Shown: one piece after another, positions 17,841-25,652 of the stretch
How the letters are laid out: every line of letters starts with the position of its first letter
Position numbering within the stretch: position 1 is the first letter of the stretch
Source: Aromatoleum diolicum
GTDB taxonomy: Bacteria > Pseudomonadota > Gammaproteobacteria > Burkholderiales > Rhodocyclaceae
DNA: 64,000 nt
NCBI RefSeq assembly: GCF_012910955.1
Contig: NZ_WTVQ01000002.1
Coordinates: 62,001-126,000, forward strand
Reading direction: 5' to 3'
Position numbers and translations under genes: made by a program
Notes under the pieces: generated by a model
What the model was told of the DNA's origin: nothing
Database searches by the model: none
Seen by the model: the letters and a program-made list of their open reading frames with translations, nothing else

Positions 17841-17892
17841 CGTAACAGCGTGGCGTAACAGCGTGGCGTAACAGCGAGGCGTATCAGCGCAC
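17841..17892. repeat. 13-bp tandem repeat, four copies
   Basis: Unit CGTAACAGCGTGG at 17841, repeated exactly at 17854, with one change at 17867 and a degenerate fourth copy at 17880 that covers the DUF1329 stop codon. It sits between DUF1329 and the YCF48 gene, in the transcribed spacer. Slippage may vary the copy number. Confidence 0.85.
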
Positions 17893-19236
17893 GCCTTCGG
17901 CAGCGACGGCATCACCGGTGAAGAAGGTTTCCTGCTTGCGCGGCACGACCTTGAAGTCCTCGCCGTTGAGCGCCTGGATCACACTCATCGTGCCGGCCTG
18001 CAGGTTGAACACGGTCGCGGTCTTCATCAGCGTCGCCGGGATCGAGGGGACGAGGAAAGGCGTGACCTGGGTGGTGCGCCACAGCTTGCCTTCGGCGTCA
18101 TAACCATCGACCAGCGCGATCAGCCAGGTGTCCTCGTCGATGTAGTAGCGACGCTTCGGCACCGCATGACGCTTGCCCGACGCGACGCTCGCCTCGACCA
18201 CCCAGACGCGGTGGCGCTCCCAGCGCACATGGTCCGGATTGAGGTGGAACTTGGCAAGCGCGTCGTCCAGCTTCGCACCGATCAGCCCGTTGTTGTTGTA
18301 CGGGATCAGCATTTCCTGCTTGCCGATCAGCTTCCACTGGAAGCGGTCGAGCGAGCCGAAGAAGCCCTGCACCTCGTCGAAGTAGTTCGCCCCGGAGGCA
18401 ACAAAGTCCGGCGTGTCGTACGAGACGGTCGGCGCACGACGCACACGACGCTGGCCGACCAGGTACTGCCACGCCTGGCGCGCGTTCTTCTGGTCGACGC
18501 TGTCGCGGATCACCAGCGACTCGCCGGCCTTGAACGGGGGCTCCAGCGTGTTGAAGCGGAACATGGCGTACTCGCCCGACCAGCTCTCCGGGGTCGCATC
18601 CTCGTAGTACTGCGGGTACTGGAACGAGATCTCGTTGCGCGTCGCCAGGGTATGTGAGCCATCCGCGTTGCCGACGATGTTCTTGAAGCGGTACTCGATC
18701 GACGGCGCCTCGACGCGCATCAGGTAGTTCCACATCACCTCGACGCCTTCCTTCGGGATCGGGAAAGGCGTGCCGCCGATACAACCCTCGATCGAGTAGC
18801 CGCCGTCCTTCAGCTTGCAGCGGGTCGCGTTCTTCGCGACGCTGTCATAGACCTTCTGGGGCGCGGCAGCGGTGCGGTGGGTCGGGTAGACGTCAAGCCG
18901 GAACGACTCGGGATACTTCTGCAGCAGCGCCTTGGTCCCTTCCGACAACAGCGCGTCGTACTGCGCGATGTTCTTGGCGTTGACCTGGAGCACGGGTTTT
19001 TCGTTGGCGAAGATCTCGGTCGGGATGTCGCCCATCTTCTTGCCGGGCAGCGGCTTGGTGACACCGCCGTCCCATGCCGGGATGCTGTTGTCCTTGTTGC
19101 CGGCTTTCTCGCCACCCAGGGGGGTCAGCGTCGTCTTGAGCTTGGCGGCCTCGTCGGCGCCGACCGCGGCGTGCGCGACCTGCGCGCCGCTCAACATGGC
19201 GGCAATCGCCGCCGACAGAATCAGATGCTTGTGCAT
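17884..19236 (-). CDS. DUF1329 protein (outer-membrane lipoprotein-sorting fold)
   Basis: 450 aa with a cleavable signal peptide (KHLILSAAIAAMLSGAQVAHA). DUF1329 proteins are periplasmic or outer-membrane-associated and are related in fold to lipoprotein carriers, which hold a hydrophobic ligand in a half-barrel. Conserved family segments seen here include GNKDNSIPAWDGG, the FPIPKEGVEVMWNYLMR block and YYIDEDTWLIALVDGYDAEG. It is next to a DUF1302 gene, its nearly constant partner, 31 bp away on the same strand. A shuttle role between the RND pump and the outer membrane is plausible but inferred. Confidence 0.9.
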   Translation of the reverse strand: MHKHLILSAAIAAMLSGAQVAHAAVGADEAAKLKTTLTPLGGEKAGNKDNSIPAWDGGVTKPLPGKKMGDIPTEIFANEKPVLQVNAKNIAQYDALLSEGTKALLQKYPESFRLDVYPTHRTAAAPQKVYDSVAKNATRCKLKDGGYSIEGCIGGTPFPIPKEGVEVMWNYLMRVEAPSIEYRFKNIVGNADGSHTLATRNEISFQYPQYYEDATPESWSGEYAMFRFNTLEPPFKAGESLVIRDSVDQKNARQAWQYLVGQRRVRRAPTVSYDTPDFVASGANYFDEVQGFFGSLDRFQWKLIGKQEMLIPYNNNGLIGAKLDDALAKFHLNPDHVRWERHRVWVVEASVASGKRHAVPKRRYYIDEDTWLIALVDGYDAEGKLWRTTQVTPFLVPSIPATLMKTATVFNLQAGTMSVIQALNGEDFKVVPRKQETFFTGDAVAAEGVR

Positions 19237-19267
19237 TCTCGTCTCCTCGATTTATGGATGTCTGAAA

Positions 19268-20959
19268 TCAGAACGTGCGCTGGACCGACAGCGAGATGAA
19301 GTCGCGGTCGCCGTGGAAGTTGTCGTACGAGAGTTGCGGCACCGCGGTGTTGTAGCGGATGACCGAACCGGGCGAGCCGATGTAGTGGGTGTAGGTGATG
19401 CCGGCCTGCCAGGTTTTCTGGTACTCGGCCTTCACGCCCACGCTGAGGTTGCCGCCATGCTCCGACGGGAACAGCGCGCCGTTCACCGACGACCGACCGG
19501 TGAGGCCGTAGCTCACGCCGATCGGCACCTGCAGGTCGAGGCCGGGCAGCACCTGGAAGTACTCGGGCTGGAAGATGAACTGGATCGCGCTCGCATCGCG
19601 CGTCGCGCGCGGGTCGAGCTGTTTGGCGTTGTCGGTGATCTTCAGGCGGCGGTTGTAGGCAAATTCGCCAATGAAGGAGGCACCTTCCCACAGTTCGTTC
19701 GCGGACAGCACACTGATCGCCGACAGGTTGAGGTGCAGCGTGCGACCGACCGGGAAGGCGGCATTGCTGTCGCCGTCGGCCGTCGTGTTGCCCGGCAGGA
19801 TCACGGTGTTGCCGCTCGCCACCAGCGGCATGTTGTCGCGGAAGGAGATCTCGCCGCCGACGTTGGTCTCGCCGATCAGCGTGCTGAAGCTCGCGCCGAC
19901 GGTACGGATGTTTTCCGCGAAGACCTGGACGTAGTCGCCGATGCTGCCGTTGCCCGGGTTCACGCCGGGACGCAGGTAGAACTGCGGCATCTTGTCGTGG
20001 TATTGCGCGGCATACACGCCGTATTCGGTATCGCCCGCCTTGAATTTCAGCTGCAGGCCGCCCTGCCCCGAATCCTTCGCCTCGATGTCCTTGCCGCGGT
20101 GCACGAAGGCGCCCGGCCCGAGGATGACGGTCTCGCCGCCCTCGTCGACGAAGTCCGCGAAGCTGAAGTACGAACCCGCGGCCGGCAGGCGCGTCTTGCG
20201 CCATTCGGCCTGATAGTACGCGCCGATCGAGAAGGTCGGGCTGACCTGCAGTTGCGCCGACACCTGCCCCACCGGGCGCAGGATCTCCTTGAACTGCGAG
20301 TTCGGCACCGACAGCGCCTTGATCAGGTCGAGCGAGGTCTGGGCGGCGGCGATACCGTTGCTGCCGAAGAACAGGCTCTCACCATAAATCTGCGTAAAGC
20401 GGCCGGCCTTCAGGTTGACGTTCATGTCGCCCGGCGCGAGGTTCGTCCACACGAAGGCATCCAGGAACTCCGCCTTGCGCCCGTGCAGGTCGCGGGTGTC
20501 GTCGGTGAATTCGTTGTAAGCAGCCGAACGCGAATTCACCAGCGCGCCACCGAGCGCGCCCGGATTGTCGTTGCGACGGTTGTACACGTCGTCGTACCAC
20601 GCCGCGCCGCTGACGCGGAAGCCGAAGTTGCGCTTGTAGCGGAAATCGAATTCCGACAGGAGATCGAGGCGATTCGAGATGAGCCCCCGGTCGAAGTTCA
20701 GGTCGCCGTCGTTGGTGTTTGCCTGCACGCCGATCGAATTGTCCGCGACATTCGAATCGGCACTGCGGGTGCGCCACGCGGCGCTGTACTTGACGGTGTT
20801 GTCCCACGTCATCCGGATGTCCGGATTGCCCGCGTCGATCTGGAACGCGAACGCGGCCGGCGCGGCGGAAAGCGCTGCCAGCGCGCCCAGCACCGCATTC
20901 ACGGCCTTCCTCCGACGAATCTGCGGCGTAGCGCGATACGCCAACTTCCTGGTCCCCAT
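19268..20959 (-). CDS. DUF1302 outer-membrane beta-barrel protein
   Basis: 563 aa; the start at 20959 has a strong AGGAGGA ribosome-binding site, whereas the longer in-frame start does not. The signal peptide reads from RRRKAVNAVLGALAALSAAPAAFAF. The protein alternates amphipathic strands such as FGFRVSGAAWYDDVYN and ASFIGEFAYNRRLK, and ends in FISLSVQRTF with a terminal phenylalanine, the usual Bam recognition signal. It therefore most likely inserts in the outer membrane. It is the first gene of the minus-strand cluster that continues with DUF1329, the YCF48-like protein, RND, USP-hemerythrin and the activator. Substrate unknown; such clusters lie near pathways for aromatic or other hydrophobic compounds. 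Confidence 0.9.
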   Translation of the reverse strand: MGTRKLAYRATPQIRRRKAVNAVLGALAALSAAPAAFAFQIDAGNPDIRMTWDNTVKYSAAWRTRSADSNVADNSIGVQANTNDGDLNFDRGLISNRLDLLSEFDFRYKRNFGFRVSGAAWYDDVYNRRNDNPGALGGALVNSRSAAYNEFTDDTRDLHGRKAEFLDAFVWTNLAPGDMNVNLKAGRFTQIYGESLFFGSNGIAAAQTSLDLIKALSVPNSQFKEILRPVGQVSAQLQVSPTFSIGAYYQAEWRKTRLPAAGSYFSFADFVDEGGETVILGPGAFVHRGKDIEAKDSGQGGLQLKFKAGDTEYGVYAAQYHDKMPQFYLRPGVNPGNGSIGDYVQVFAENIRTVGASFSTLIGETNVGGEISFRDNMPLVASGNTVILPGNTTADGDSNAAFPVGRTLHLNLSAISVLSANELWEGASFIGEFAYNRRLKITDNAKQLDPRATRDASAIQFIFQPEYFQVLPGLDLQVPIGVSYGLTGRSSVNGALFPSEHGGNLSVGVKAEYQKTWQAGITYTHYIGSPGSVIRYNTAVPQLSYDNFHGDRDFISLSVQRTF

Positions 20960-21065
20960 GTCTTCCTCCTGGAGCAATGACTTTGTGGTTCTTGTGGCGG
21001 CGCCTTGCGGATGAGCGATGGGCCGTCTGTGCAGGGAGGAAGTTATCGGGGTCGAGGATTACCGT

Positions 21066-21105
21066 CCAATACCATTAATTGGCAACGTCAATACCTTCAG
21101 GGTAT
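21066..21105. promoter_or_regulatory. Paired LysR-type operator candidates
   Basis: Two inverted repeats lie side by side: CCAAT-N7-ATTGG at 21066-21082 and ATACC-N5-GGTAT at 21091-21105. Both contain the word CAATACC (21067 and 21089), 22 bp apart, about two helical turns. They sit between the divergent DUF1302 and LysR genes, where a LysR protein would bind. Confidence 0.55.
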
Positions 21106-21145
21106 GGTGTCGGACACACGCTCCCTCATCGCATCCGGGCAAGAT

Positions 21146-22096
21146 ATGGACCTCAGACACCTTCGTTACTTCATCGCCGTGGCCGAGGAAGAGAACATCG
21201 GCCGTGCCGCCGCGCGCCTGCATATCTCGCAACCGCCGCTCACGCGCCAGATCCAGCAACTGGAGGACGAACTGGGCGTGCGCCTGTTCACGCGCACGCC
21301 GAAGGGTATGGAACTGACCCAGGCCGGCGAGCTGTTCCTCGCCGAGGCGCGCAACATTCGGGCGGTCGTCGAACAGGCCACCGAGCGGGCGCAGCGCGCC
21401 GGCCAGGGCAAGCTTGGACGCCTGGATGTCGCGATTTTCGGCTCGGCCATCCTCGACGCCATCCCCAAGCTGCTCCTGACCTTCCGCAAGGCCTATCCGG
21501 ACGTCAAGATCGTGCTGCACACGATGACGAAAGCCGAGCAGATCGAGGCCTTGCGCCAGCGGCGCATTACCGTCGGCTTCAACCGCATGCTCGCGCCGCA
21601 GCCCGATCTCGCCACCGAGCTCGTCGCGACCGAACCCCTGCTGCTTGCGATCAACGAGAATCATCCGCTGGCACGCGAGACGAACATCCCTTTCCGGATG
21701 CTCGCCGAGCATCCGATGGTGCTGTTTCCGACCGGAGCACGGCCGAGCTTCATCGACAAGGTCATGGGCCTGTGCCAGGAAGCGGGCTTTGTGCCGAAGG
21801 TCTCGCAAGAAGTCGGCGATGCCGTGACCGGCGTCGCGCTCGTCGCCAGCGGCTTCGGCATCTGTCTCGTGCCGGAGTCGGTGACCACGCTGACCCTGCC
21901 AGGCGTCGTTTTCCGCCCGCTTCAGGACGCCCCCGCCCAAGCGTGGGTCGATCTCAGCTGCATCTACCGCGCCGACGATCAGTCTCCGATCCTTGCCGCA
22001 TTTCTCGAAACCGCGCGCCTATTCCGTCAGCACAAGCAAAACGAAGACGGTGCAATCATCGCGACTGGCACCGAGAGCTGGGTGGCCGACATTTGA
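21146..22096 (+). CDS. LysR-family transcriptional regulator
   Basis: 316 aa. The start at 21146 gives the classic LysR N-terminus MDLRHLRYFIAVAEE; upstream in-frame starts would add about 14 to 47 residues. The winged helix-turn-helix occupies residues 1-60 (AAARLHISQPPLTRQIQQLE), and the rest is the periplasmic-binding-protein-like effector domain (about 90-295). The HTH type resembles the CatR/BenM/CbnR group of aromatic regulators. It is divergent from DUF1302, so it is a second candidate regulator of the exporter cluster besides the sigma-54 activator. Confidence 0.92.
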   Translation: MDLRHLRYFIAVAEEENIGRAAARLHISQPPLTRQIQQLEDELGVRLFTRTPKGMELTQAGELFLAEARNIRAVVEQATERAQRAGQGKLGRLDVAIFGSAILDAIPKLLLTFRKAYPDVKIVLHTMTKAEQIEALRQRRITVGFNRMLAPQPDLATELVATEPLLLAINENHPLARETNIPFRMLAEHPMVLFPTGARPSFIDKVMGLCQEAGFVPKVSQEVGDAVTGVALVASGFGICLVPESVTTLTLPGVVFRPLQDAPAQAWVDLSCIYRADDQSPILAAFLETARLFRQHKQNEDGAIIATGTESWVADI

Positions 22097-22280
22097 AGCG
22101 CTCCGCAACGGCCCTCGGCAATTCTCAGATTCCTCCCGCCAGTTTGGCGTTGCGCATGAGCGCCTGCTACAACGCATAGGCACGGTCACCTCCCGATGTG
22201 CCCGGCCCTGACTCGCGGCGCAGCCGCGACATGATCGCTTCGCGCGCTTGCATCGAGCCCCATCAACGACCGAGACCCAC

Positions 22281-23378
22281 ATGCCCACGTCCTTCGAAGA
22301 TCGCGCCGCCGGAGCGCTGCTGGGTGCCTTCATTGGCGACGCCCTCGGCCTCGGCCCCCACTGGTATTACAAACTCGCGGACTTGCGCCGCGACTACGGG
22401 CCGTGGATCACCGACTACACGGATCCCAAACCCGGCCGATACCACGCGGGGCTCAAGGCAGGGCAGCTTTCCCAGGCCGGCCTGATCCTGCAGCTCCTGC
22501 TCCGCTCCGTCGTGGATTGCGGTGGCTATGACGAAGCGGACTTCTGTCGCCGTCTGGACGACGATCTCTTTCCGCAACTCGACGGCACCCCGATGCACGG
22601 CCCGGGCGGCTACACCAGCCAGTCGATCCGCGAGGCGTGGCGCCGCCGGGTGCAGCAAGGCCTGCCGTGGTCGCAAGCGGGCGGACACGCGGACACCACT
22701 GAAGCCATCGAGCGCACCCTGGCGCTGGCGGTCCGCTATGCGCTCCAGCCGCATCGACTCGCCGACGCGGTCGCCGGCAACACCCGCCTCACCCAGACCG
22801 ACGACACCGTGGTCGCGATGACTGTCGCCTACGCTGCGGTCCTCGGGCTGCTGGTGCAGGGAGAAAGGCTCGACACCGGCCTGTCGGGCAAGCTCGTCGC
22901 CCTCTCGAAGTCCGGCGCGCTGCCCTTCCACACGGTGACGAGCGGTCAGCTGGATGTCCCGCACTCCGGCGAAGCCGAACCCTCGCGCGCTGGCAAGTTC
23001 GCCTCGCCCGACGCGCTGCTCACGCCGTCCTATATGGCCGCGGCGGCCGCCGATCCGGACATTCGCATCGAGCCGGCGTGGAAGGTATCCATCGTCTACG
23101 GCATGCCATGCGCCATCTACCACCTGCTGCCGGCCGTCTATTACCTCGCCGCGCGCTTCCATGACGATTTCGAGTCGGCCGTACTTCACGCGATCAATGG
23201 CGGCGGGCAGAATCAGGCACGCGCCATCCTCACCGGCGCGCTCGTCGGCGCGCAATGCGGCCTTGCAGGCATACCCCGGCGCTTCGTCGATGGGCTGGAG
23301 AATTCCGCGCAACTGGAGGCCCTCGCGATCAAGCTCGCGTCACAGATCGGTGAGAGCAAACCGCTCCGCGAGGCTTGA
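22281..23378 (+). CDS. DraG-fold (ADP-ribosylglycohydrolase-like) protein, metal motifs lost
   Basis: 365 aa. The N-terminal signature AAGALLGAFIGDALGLGPHW is that of the ADP-ribosylglycohydrolase/DraG superfamily, and the helical layout with NGGGQNQARAILTGALVGA near the end matches the final conserved helix. However, the catalytic metal motifs are replaced: the expected TDDT near residue 60 reads SQAG (in GQLSQAGLILQL), and the expected DTD near residue 310 reads QNQ. The protein is therefore unlikely to be a normal di-Mg hydrolase and is closer to the J1-crystallin type of divergent member. It is followed 66 bp later by a HAD-family gene on the same strand. Confidence 0.75.
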   Translation: MPTSFEDRAAGALLGAFIGDALGLGPHWYYKLADLRRDYGPWITDYTDPKPGRYHAGLKAGQLSQAGLILQLLLRSVVDCGGYDEADFCRRLDDDLFPQLDGTPMHGPGGYTSQSIREAWRRRVQQGLPWSQAGGHADTTEAIERTLALAVRYALQPHRLADAVAGNTRLTQTDDTVVAMTVAYAAVLGLLVQGERLDTGLSGKLVALSKSGALPFHTVTSGQLDVPHSGEAEPSRAGKFASPDALLTPSYMAAAAADPDIRIEPAWKVSIVYGMPCAIYHLLPAVYYLAARFHDDFESAVLHAINGGGQNQARAILTGALVGAQCGLAGIPRRFVDGLENSAQLEALAIKLASQIGESKPLREA

Positions 23379-23444
23379 GCGGCTTCCTGGCGCGACAGGT
23401 CGGCCAGGATAAAATCCGGCGGCCCACTCGATTGGAGGTCAACC

Positions 23445-24215
23445 ATGCAGCTACCGGCAGCACCAGGGGCGGTTCTCATTGATCTCGCGGGCGTTCTGCA
23501 CGTCGGCAGTGATGCGGTTCCGGGCGCGGTCGAGGCCCTGACGCGGCTGCGCGCAACCGGCGTGCCGCTGCGCTTCCTGACCAACACCACGCGCTCGCCG
23601 CGTCAGGCGATCGTCGCCCTGCTCCACGAACTCGGCTTCGAAATCGCCGCGGCCGAAATCCATACCGCGGTGCACGCGACGCGGCAGCTCGTGGACGAGC
23701 GCGGCCTGCGGCCGCATTACCTGATCCATCCGGACATCGCCGACGAGATGGGGCCGAGCCACACCGAGCCGAGCGCGGTGGTGATCGGCGACGCCGGTCC
23801 GCATTTCACCTTCGACGGGCTCAACCAGGCGTTCCGGCTGCTGATGCAGGGCCTGCCGCTGATCGCAATGGCGCGCAACCGCTACTTCAAGGAAACGGAC
23901 GGGCTGAGCCTCGATCTCGGCGCCTTCGTGGCCGCGCTGGAATACGCCGCAGGTATCGAAGCGGAAGTGGTCGGCAAACCAGCGCTGCCCTTCTTCCACG
24001 GCGCGCTGCACGAGCTCGGCGTCGAGCCGGCCGCCGCAGTGCTGATCGGGGACGACCTGCACGACGACATCGGCGGCGCGCAGCGCGCGGGCATTGCGGG
24101 CATCCTCGTGCGTACCGGCAAGTTCCGCGCGGCGGACGAAAGCGACGAGGAAGTCCATCCCGTGCTTGTCGTCGACGACTTCGCGGCCGCGGTGAGAGCG
24201 ATTCTCGGCGGCTGA
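23445..24215 (+). CDS. HAD-IIA hydrolase, HDHD2/LHPP-like
   Basis: 256 aa, a HAD-superfamily IIA protein resembling the HDHD2/LHPP group, whose members hydrolyse phosphate esters or phosphoamino acids. Motif I is LIDLAGVLHVG, with the nucleophile Asp but Ala in place of the second Asp; HDHD2 and LHPP also lack that Asp and have Ser. Motif II is FLTNTTRS, the motif III Lys is in VVGKPALPFF, and motif IV is VLIGDDLHDDIGGAQRAG. The C2-type cap contains LNQAFRLLMQGLPLIAM. The start at 23445 has a GGAGG site just upstream. Probably co-transcribed with the DraG-fold gene. Confidence 0.87.
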   Translation: MQLPAAPGAVLIDLAGVLHVGSDAVPGAVEALTRLRATGVPLRFLTNTTRSPRQAIVALLHELGFEIAAAEIHTAVHATRQLVDERGLRPHYLIHPDIADEMGPSHTEPSAVVIGDAGPHFTFDGLNQAFRLLMQGLPLIAMARNRYFKETDGLSLDLGAFVAALEYAAGIEAEVVGKPALPFFHGALHELGVEPAAAVLIGDDLHDDIGGAQRAGIAGILVRTGKFRAADESDEEVHPVLVVDDFAAAVRAILGG

Positions 24216-24306
24216 GGGCTCACCGGACACGCCAGCTCCGGGGCCGTCGGATTTCGCTGCGGGCCGTGATGATGAACGGCGATGCCTCGCGAAACCGTCG
24301 CTGCAT

Positions 24307-25485
24307 TCACCCCTTCGGAATGCGAACATGCTCCCGGTTGAGTTCGGCCAGCACCGGACACCCGAGCAAGCCCAGGGTGCGGTCGATTTCCGTGCGGAGG
24401 ATCTCGAGAGCACGAGCGGCACCGGGTTTTCCACCGGCGGCCAGGCCATACAGGGTGGCGCGTCCGGACATTGCTGCGTCGGCGCCGAGCGCGCGCGCCT
24501 TGACGAAGTCGCTGCCGCGACGCAATCCGCTATCCACGATCAGCGTCATTTCCGGCCCCACCGCGTCGCGAATGTCGGGCAGGACTTCGATCGGCGCGGT
24601 GCAGCCATCCAGTTGCCGCCCGCCATGGTTGGTGATGACCAGCCCATCGACGCCCAGGGACTTTGCGCGAAGCGCGTCTTCGGCCGACAGGATGCCCTTG
24701 ATGATCAGCTTGCGCGGCCACAAGTCGCGCAGCCATTGAACATCGCGCCAGTTCAGCGACGGGTCCATCTGCGTCGATAGAAAGGTGGCGGCATTCCGCG
24801 CGCTGTCCTGCCCCGGCGGCAGAAAACCGCCCAGATTCTTGAAGCGCGGCATGCCATGCGGGACGAGCACATCCCACACCCACCGCGGACGCATGGCAAC
24901 GTCGATCAGGCTGTCGAGGTTGAGCTTCATCGGCGCACGGTAGTTGCGCCGGTCCCATTCGCGGTTGCCGAACAGCGGAACATCGGTGGTCAGGACGATG
25001 GCTTCTGAACCCGCCTGCTCGGCGCGCCTGACCACGCCGGCAAGATTGTCGCGGTCCTTGAACGGGTAGATCTGCATCCAGTGGCGCACCCCGGTTGCGG
25101 TGATCTGTTCCAGCGAAACCGTCGACACCATGCTCTGGCACATCGGAATGCCGGCATCGCGGGCCGCTTCGGCGAGCATCAGGTCGCCCTGGTGCGACAA
25201 CAGGCCGTTGAAACCCGTCGGTGCGATGACGACCGGCATGTCGACGCGCGAGCCGAACAGCGGGCAACTCAGGTCGCGCACGGACACGTCGATCAGCGTG
25301 CGCGGCAGGAAGCTGATCGCGTCGTAACTGCTGCGGTTGCGTTGCAGGCTCAGTTCGTCGTCGGCCCCGCCCTCGAGGTACTCGAAGCAGAAGTTCGGCA
25401 CCCGCGCCGCCGCCATGGCGCGCAATTCAGCAATGTTCTGGGCGCGACGCAGGTCGCGGCCACGGTAGAGTCTGCGCCTGGTCAT
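24307..25485 (-). CDS. FMN-dependent alpha-hydroxyacid dehydrogenase, mandelate-dehydrogenase-like
   Basis: 392 aa, a family member of L-lactate dehydrogenase LldD, glycolate oxidase and (S)-mandelate dehydrogenase. It oxidises a 2-hydroxyacid to the 2-oxoacid with FMN. Visible signatures: FEYLEGGADDE near the N-terminus, APTGFNGLLSHQGD, LTTDVPLFGNREWDRRN, and the active-site NHGGRQLDG with catalytic His and Arg. The block QMDPSLNWRDVQWLRDLWP followed by KGILSAEDA is strikingly like MdlB, more so than LldD. It is 167 bp downstream of the 2-oxoacid oxidoreductase genes on the same strand, which would suit conversion of a hydroxyacid to a 2-oxoacid. Confidence 0.85.
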   Translation of the reverse strand: MTRRRLYRGRDLRRAQNIAELRAMAAARVPNFCFEYLEGGADDELSLQRNRSSYDAISFLPRTLIDVSVRDLSCPLFGSRVDMPVVIAPTGFNGLLSHQGDLMLAEAARDAGIPMCQSMVSTVSLEQITATGVRHWMQIYPFKDRDNLAGVVRRAEQAGSEAIVLTTDVPLFGNREWDRRNYRAPMKLNLDSLIDVAMRPRWVWDVLVPHGMPRFKNLGGFLPPGQDSARNAATFLSTQMDPSLNWRDVQWLRDLWPRKLIIKGILSAEDALRAKSLGVDGLVITNHGGRQLDGCTAPIEVLPDIRDAVGPEMTLIVDSGLRRGSDFVKARALGADAAMSGRATLYGLAAGGKPGAARALEILRTEIDRTLGLLGCPVLAELNREHVRIPKG

Positions 25486-25652
25486 TCCCGCTGCCGAGTC
25501 CGTGTCTGGTACGTCAGCCGTTTCAAGGCACGGCAGACATGGGTTGATAGCCGGACATCATTACATGGCGGAAACCGTTTGCACAGGACGGCGCGCCCTT
25601 GCCGCCGCGGGCCGCCCTGTGCGCGCGGAACGCCGCGCCGTCCCCGCGCTAA

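Noticed and set aside
17841-17892. Short repeat considered as a CRISPR array
   Set aside because: The 13-bp units are directly adjacent without spacers and number only four.
18932-20980. Plus-strand frame of 682 codons across the DUF1302 and DUF1329 genes
   Set aside because: Antisense shadow; the minus-strand genes have signal peptides, ribosome-binding sites and a barrel C-terminus.
24307-25485. Annotation of this gene as L-lactate dehydrogenase lldD
   Set aside because: Conserved blocks such as LNWRDVQWLRDLWP resemble mandelate dehydrogenase; lldD would be an unsupported specific call.
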